Of a stretch of DNA of 64,000 nucleotides, positions 59,601-64,000 are shown piece by piece. Positions within the stretch are counted from its first letter, which is position 1, and each line of letters opens with the position of its first letter. Under the pieces are notes generated by a model, which had not been told where the DNA came from, ran no database searches, and saw nothing but the letters and a program-made list of their open reading frames with translations. The position numbers were made by a program, and so were the translations under genes. Source of the DNA: Entonaema liquescens (lineage: Eukaryota > Ascomycota > Sordariomycetes > Xylariales > Xylariaceae); NCBI GenBank assembly GCA_902805475.1, contig CADCSX010000025.1, positions 1,054,001 through 1,118,000 on the forward strand, read 5' to 3'.

Positions 59601-61611
59601 CTGGAATAATGGTCGCGCTTATGGGTGCTTCGGGCGCCGGTAAGTCGACCTTGCTGAACACCCTAGCACAGCGACAGCGAGTTGGTGTCGTTACCGGCGA
59701 AATGTTCGTTGATGGAAAGCCTTTGGGCCCTGAGTTCCAACGGAACACGGGATTCTGTCTCCAGGGGGATCTTCACGACGAAACTCAAACAATCCGTGAA
59801 GCCATCGAGTTCTCTGCTCTTCTACGACAAGAGGCAACTATCCCTCGAGCTGAGAAGCTCGCATACGTGGACAAGATCATCGACTTGCTTGAACTTAATG
59901 ACCTCCAGGACGCTATCATTAGCTCACTTGGTGTCGAGCTACGCAAGCGAACTACTATCGGCGTGGAACTCGCCGCCAAGCCATCCCTGCTTCTGTTCCT
60001 AGACGAGCCAACATCCGGTCTCGATTCCCAGTCGGCCTACTCTATCGTCACTTTCCTCAAGAAGCTCTGCGCCGCCGGCCAAGCAATCGTCTGCACCATC
60101 CACCAGCCGAGCTCGGTCCTCATCCAACAATTCGACATGGTGCTTGCGCTTAACCCCGGCGGCAACACGTTTTACTTCGGGCCCATCGGAGAGAACGGAA
60201 AAGACGTGATAGACTATTTCGCTCAGCGGGGCGCCACATGTCCTCCCGAGAAGAACGTCGCTGAGTTCATCCTCGAGACCGCGGCACGACCTCACAGACG
60301 ACTAGATGGCACCAAGGTCGACTGGAACGAGGAGTGGAGGAATAGCGAGCAGGCGCAAAAGGTCATCGAGGAAATCGACGGCCTTAAGAGAGTCCGCAGC
60401 GCGGCGTCGCATAGTGGTAACGCCTCAAGCGAACGGCAAAGGGAGTTCGCCGCACCGGCGTGGCTGCAGACGGTCGAGTTGACGAAGCGCATGTTCAGAC
60501 AGTACTGGCGCAAGTCGTCGTATCTATACGGAAGACTGTTCGTGGCAGTGCTCATCGGGATTTTCAACGGGTTTACGTTCTGGGAACTCGGGAACAGTGT
60601 ACAGGATATGCAGAACCGCATGTTTACAATCTTCCTGATTATCATAATCCCGGCTACCATCGTGAATGCTGTTGTGCCCAGGTTCGATAAGAACATGGGG
60701 TTATGGCAAGCACGCGAGTACCCTTCGCGCATTTATGGCTGGGTGGCATTCTGTACTGCGAATATTGTTGCCGAGATCCCCGCCGCTATAGTTTCCGGTG
60801 TCATATATTGGGCCTTGTGGTGTTGGCCTAGCGGCCTTGCTAGCGACAGCTTGGTTGCTGGGTACTCATTCATAATGACGGTCCTCATCTTCCTGTTCAT
60901 GACCAGCTGGGGTCAGTGGATCTGCGCATTCGCCCCCAGCCTGCGAGTTATTGACAACGTAAGTTTCTAGTGTCGGTGTTTTAATGCTCTTTCATACTAA
61001 CGTATTACATACTTAGGTATTACCGTTCTTCTTCGTCATGTTCGGTCTGTTTAACGGTGTAGTACGGTCCTACTCAGCACTCCCAGTGTTCTGGAGATAT
61101 TGGATGTATTGGGTAAACCCCGCCACATATTGGATCGGCGGCATGTTGGCCGCGACGCTTGACGGGGTGCCCGTTCGCTGTGACCCCTCTGAGACTGCTC
61201 AATTCGATGCGCCTCCCAACCAAACTTGCCAGTCATATGCTGGCGGGTTTGCACAGACCGCTGGCGGATACCTGCTTAACCCTGAAGCCACATCTGGATG
61301 TCAATATTGCCCTTACAGCGTCGGCAACCAGTATCTTGCCACTCTAAATGTCAATGCTAACGAGAAATGGCGAGGTATGTTAAAATCCGAAATCTCTCAC
61401 TCGTACTTCATAAGCGCATACTAACAGATCACCAGACTTTGGCATCTTCCTAGCCTTCTGCATTTCTAACTGGGCTCTTGTGTACTTCTTCATCTACACA
61501 GTACGCATTCGTAACTGGACCTTCGGATTCGGTTCTGTTTCCGGCGGTCTGGGAAAGCTTATCGATATATTGAAACAACAGTTCAAGAGGCCCAGCCGGA
61601 GGGGCAACTAA
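56690..61611 (+). CDS. Full-length PDR-type ABC-G transporter
   Basis: Four exons (56690-57703, 57812-60958, 61017-61374, 61436-61611) give 1,564 residues in the fungal PDR order NBD1-TMD1-NBD2-TMD2. NBD1 has the degenerate Walker A GRPGSGCSTF, signature VSGGERKRVSIAE and Walker B AWDNSTRGLD. NBD2 has the intact Walker A GASGAGKSTLLN and Walker B LLLFLDEPTSGLDSQ, with the C-loop GVELRKRTTIGVE. This asymmetry (one degenerate ATP site) is normal for PDR pumps. Each TMD has about six helices; YWINPLSYSFEAVLTNEL closes TMD1 and WVNPATYWIGGMLA lies in TMD2. It is a plasma-membrane exporter of hydrophobic drugs, toxins or metabolites. The start is the ATG opening MWSSGLGDDATRRR. No frameshift despite the length. 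Confidence 0.94.
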
Positions 61612-62058
61612 GCGCGTCTACTAAGTTCGACCAATCAGGCACTTGTTTATGTGAGATCACTAAGGAGGTGCTCCTTTGACAGTTTTAGTGGCACGATGTG
61701 TTTTCATGGGGACGTGCAAAAAGTGGAGTGTAATAGGGGTAATAGGGGTAATAGGAGTTACCAAAATTGACATGGAAGTAATCTTGACTTGGTAGCGCGA
61801 TAATGGTTCGCCAGTTCAACCATCACAGGTTGACTTTGATAACAATTGATGTGTTTCTTTGACGTTTGGATATAGGGACTCACAACGTCTTAACGTGAAT
61901 ATGAAAAATAGACTAGACACCATCCTTACCATAGGGCACATTATATAGAATGAAGAATGAAAGGAATAAAACAACCTGATAAATGATTGATTATAAGTTG
62001 GTATTAGAAACATTTTAGGTTAGGCCAAAATATATCAACGTCCTAGTCTATATAACAG
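61612..62058. other. Intergenic between convergent genes
   Basis: The 3' flanks of the transporter and the DUF3632-like gene. A short tandem repeat TAGGGGTAA occurs three times at about 61730-61760. Nothing else seen. Confidence 0.6.
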
Positions 62059-63063
62059 TTACCCTTCCTCCGGACGTATATAGCCGAACTTATCAATAAT
62101 ACTCTTCGCAGGATTAATCCCGTCTTGTTTACATTGATCCATCTTACCCACGGCACGTTTCGCGAATTCTCGAACCTCTGGGCTAGCCCCGTTACTCTCA
62201 GCAATGCCTTTGAATTTAACACCCCACGCAACCCACAGAGCTCGGCTGTATCTCAAGCCACCGGCCTCGACGAGTACGCGCTTCTCGGATAGTTCGAAAA
62301 GAGCGTCTCCAGCATGGATGATCCACTGGGCTGCTGCAGCCGCGTAAGGCTCGTGGTGCGCCAAGTCTATCAGGATGCGGTCTTGGTGGCTTGTCGCGAA
62401 TGGCGATGGCCGTCGCAGCGCGCTCAAATTATTCGTGTCTGCTATACCAGACGCCAGCAAGCGTGCCATAAAGGCAGAGAAGTTGATATAGGCGACGGCG
62501 GCTCCAGGGTCATTCTCTACCTGACGCGCGCCAGTGAAATTACCTAAGTAGATATATAAGTCACAGTATCTAGATTAGAAAAGGATAGAGCAAGTACCTT
62601 GGTCAAGATCCCAGAGCCATTGAGCGCAACCCTGATACCCATTATCCTTCGTGAAATTCCAGAGCACCGTCTTCCCAATCCGTCCACCACGGAACTCTGG
62701 AACAGGGTCTTTAGGTAATTGTCGAAGTTCTTGGATTAGGCCTATCAGCCTGTCTTGACCTGCGTGATCAGCAGGTATTTTCATAGCTGCTCTTCCGAGA
62801 CAATCCCAGAGGTATTCCATCCATCCAGCAGGATTAGGGGTACGGACAGCACCAGACTCTATCTGTTCTGCTGTCGGGCCTGGTGCCGCACTATAAGAGG
62901 CATAGGCATTAAGACAGTCGTCAACAATTACTCCATGGATTCTTCTTGCTGCAGACTTCCGGGATTCCCTATTGTTGACGAGGTTCTGTAATGTACTGAT
63001 GATTTTCTTGTCCGACTCCGAGGCGCCTTCATACGATAAATCAAGAGAAATTAAAGACGACAT
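62059..63063 (-). CDS. DUF3632-like fungal protein
   Basis: Two exons on the minus strand, 63063-62598 and 62543-62059, joined by a GTACTT...CTTAG intron in phase, give 316 residues. The layout matches fungal DUF3632 proteins. A leading helix is followed by WMEYLWDCLGRAAMKIPADH and the block QDRLIGLIQELRQLPKDP, which counts residues between conserved helices. FMARLLASG then precedes a C-terminal AAAAQWIIHAGDALFE. The function of this family is unknown. Members are soluble, helical and often found next to secondary-metabolism or accessory genes. It is convergent with the PDR transporter, 447 bp apart. The reading frame is intact. Confidence 0.65.
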
Positions 63064-63298
63064 AACTAGCGCTTGTAATGTGATTATGACAAAGTAGATT
63101 AATCGAATTATCGCTGGGACTGAGAATTGAAAAGGAAGGCTCTTTTTACACCAAAGTTGAATAATATATCCTATGAGATGTAAGTTGACATAAGTTCACC
63201 GACGCCCAGGAGCCAAGGATGAAAATCACAGCGGTTAACGGTGCGGCTAATGCGGCGGGATGGGGCTGTGCCCACGTTTTGATACGATGAAATCCGTA

Positions 63299-64000
63299 TT
63301 AGTGCTATTTACACAAGTTTGACGTAGCACCCCTAAAAGGATACTACGTATTAATTAAAAAAACGGGCAAGATTCGGGATTTAACCGAGATTTACTCTAT
63401 ATATACGATTTTACTAAAAACTTTATATAATTTAAATATATTTTTTTTAATATATATATATTTTTTTATAATAATATTTTATAATTTATATAATTATATA
63501 ATTATGTTATATTTTTATTATAATACGTATTTACGTATTAATTTGTTATAATTTTTTATATTTTATTAATTCATTATAATTATTTATATTTTAATATTTT
63601 TTTATATATTAATTTTTTATATTTTAATATACATTTACGCATTAATTTATTATAATTTTTTATATTTTATTAATTTATTATAATTATTTATATTTTAATA
63701 TTTATTTATATATTAATTTTTTATATTTTAATGTATATTTACATATTAATTTATTATAATTATTTATATTTTAATATTTATTTATTTATTTATATATTTA
63801 ATTTAATTTACTTTTATATTATATAATTTATTAAAAAATATTTTCGTATATTTAAATTTTTATTTTTTTATTATATATTTAAATATATTTAATAAATATA
63901 TAAAAAATTAATAATTAATAATTAATTTTTAAAAAAATTTTAATTATAATAATATAATTATAAAAAGTTTTAATTATAAATTAAAAATTTTAAATAAATT
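63299..64000. mobile_element. AT-rich, RIP-like element sharing the MITE terminus, cut by the window end
   Basis: A terminus nearly matching the 54.0 kb MITE starts at 63299 right after TA, and about 100 bp stay alignable with the right end of that MITE (through CGGGCAAGATTCGGGATTTAACCG, quoted here only as landmark start CGGGCAAGATTCGG). Differences are mostly C-to-T or G-to-A, as RIP would cause. From about 63400 to the window end the DNA is almost pure A and T. It may be a larger, heavily mutated relative of the MITE; its far end lies outside the window. Confidence 0.65.

Overview
The window comes from a filamentous ascomycete, most likely a Sordariomycete. Genes have short (about 50-160 bp) GT-AG introns with CTAAC/CTGAC-like branch sites. 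The protein set is typical of Pezizomycotina: a Zn2Cys6 regulator, a PDR-type ABC-G pump, a Baeyer-Villiger monooxygenase, a MEP ammonium transporter and DCP1. Some blocks are almost free of G and C, the pattern left by repeat-induced point mutation (RIP). The placement below class level is a guess from gene style only; no rRNA or other marker was seen.

Layout. 0-9 kb: a SAP-domain RNA-export protein (Tho1 type), two unrecognised proteins and a METTL13-like methyltransferase. 8.5-12.6 kb: a large SMP/C2 membrane-contact protein (MUG190/tricalbin type). 12.6-15.8 kb: no secure gene. 15.8-23.4 kb: a Zn2Cys6 transcription factor, two unrecognised minus-strand genes and a Mep2-type ammonium transporter. 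23.4-30.4 kb is gene-poor; it holds a 734 bp Mutator-like MITE with eight CACGTG sites and one small HIT-family gene. 30.4-37.6 kb: a dimeric alpha/beta barrel protein, an APH-type phosphotransferase, a roughly 900 bp AT-only block, an unrecognised protein and a small secreted cysteine-rich protein. 37.8-46.2 kb: an OCRL-like inositol polyphosphate 5-phosphatase, DCP1 and a Ser/Thr kinase. 46.2-51.2 kb: no secure gene. 51.2-63.1 kb: a Baeyer-Villiger monooxygenase, a 308 bp TA-inserting MITE, a full-length PDR transporter and a DUF3632-like protein. The window ends in a RIP-like AT-rich element whose left terminus is related to the 308 bp MITE.

The loci are mostly independent housekeeping or signalling genes. 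The one functional pairing suggested by position is the monooxygenase with the PDR efflux pump (oxidise, then export), with DUF3632 downstream; this is inference.

Two points matter for any user. First, five genes are broken only by one-base slips, seven in all, nearly all at short A, C or G runs and without other damage. The two arms of the 308 bp MITE also differ at mononucleotide runs. This looks like uncorrected long-read consensus error rather than pseudogenes. Second, the two MITEs are well bounded, with matching target-site duplications, and are the most distinctive non-genic features. I found no convincing tRNA, rRNA or CRISPR.
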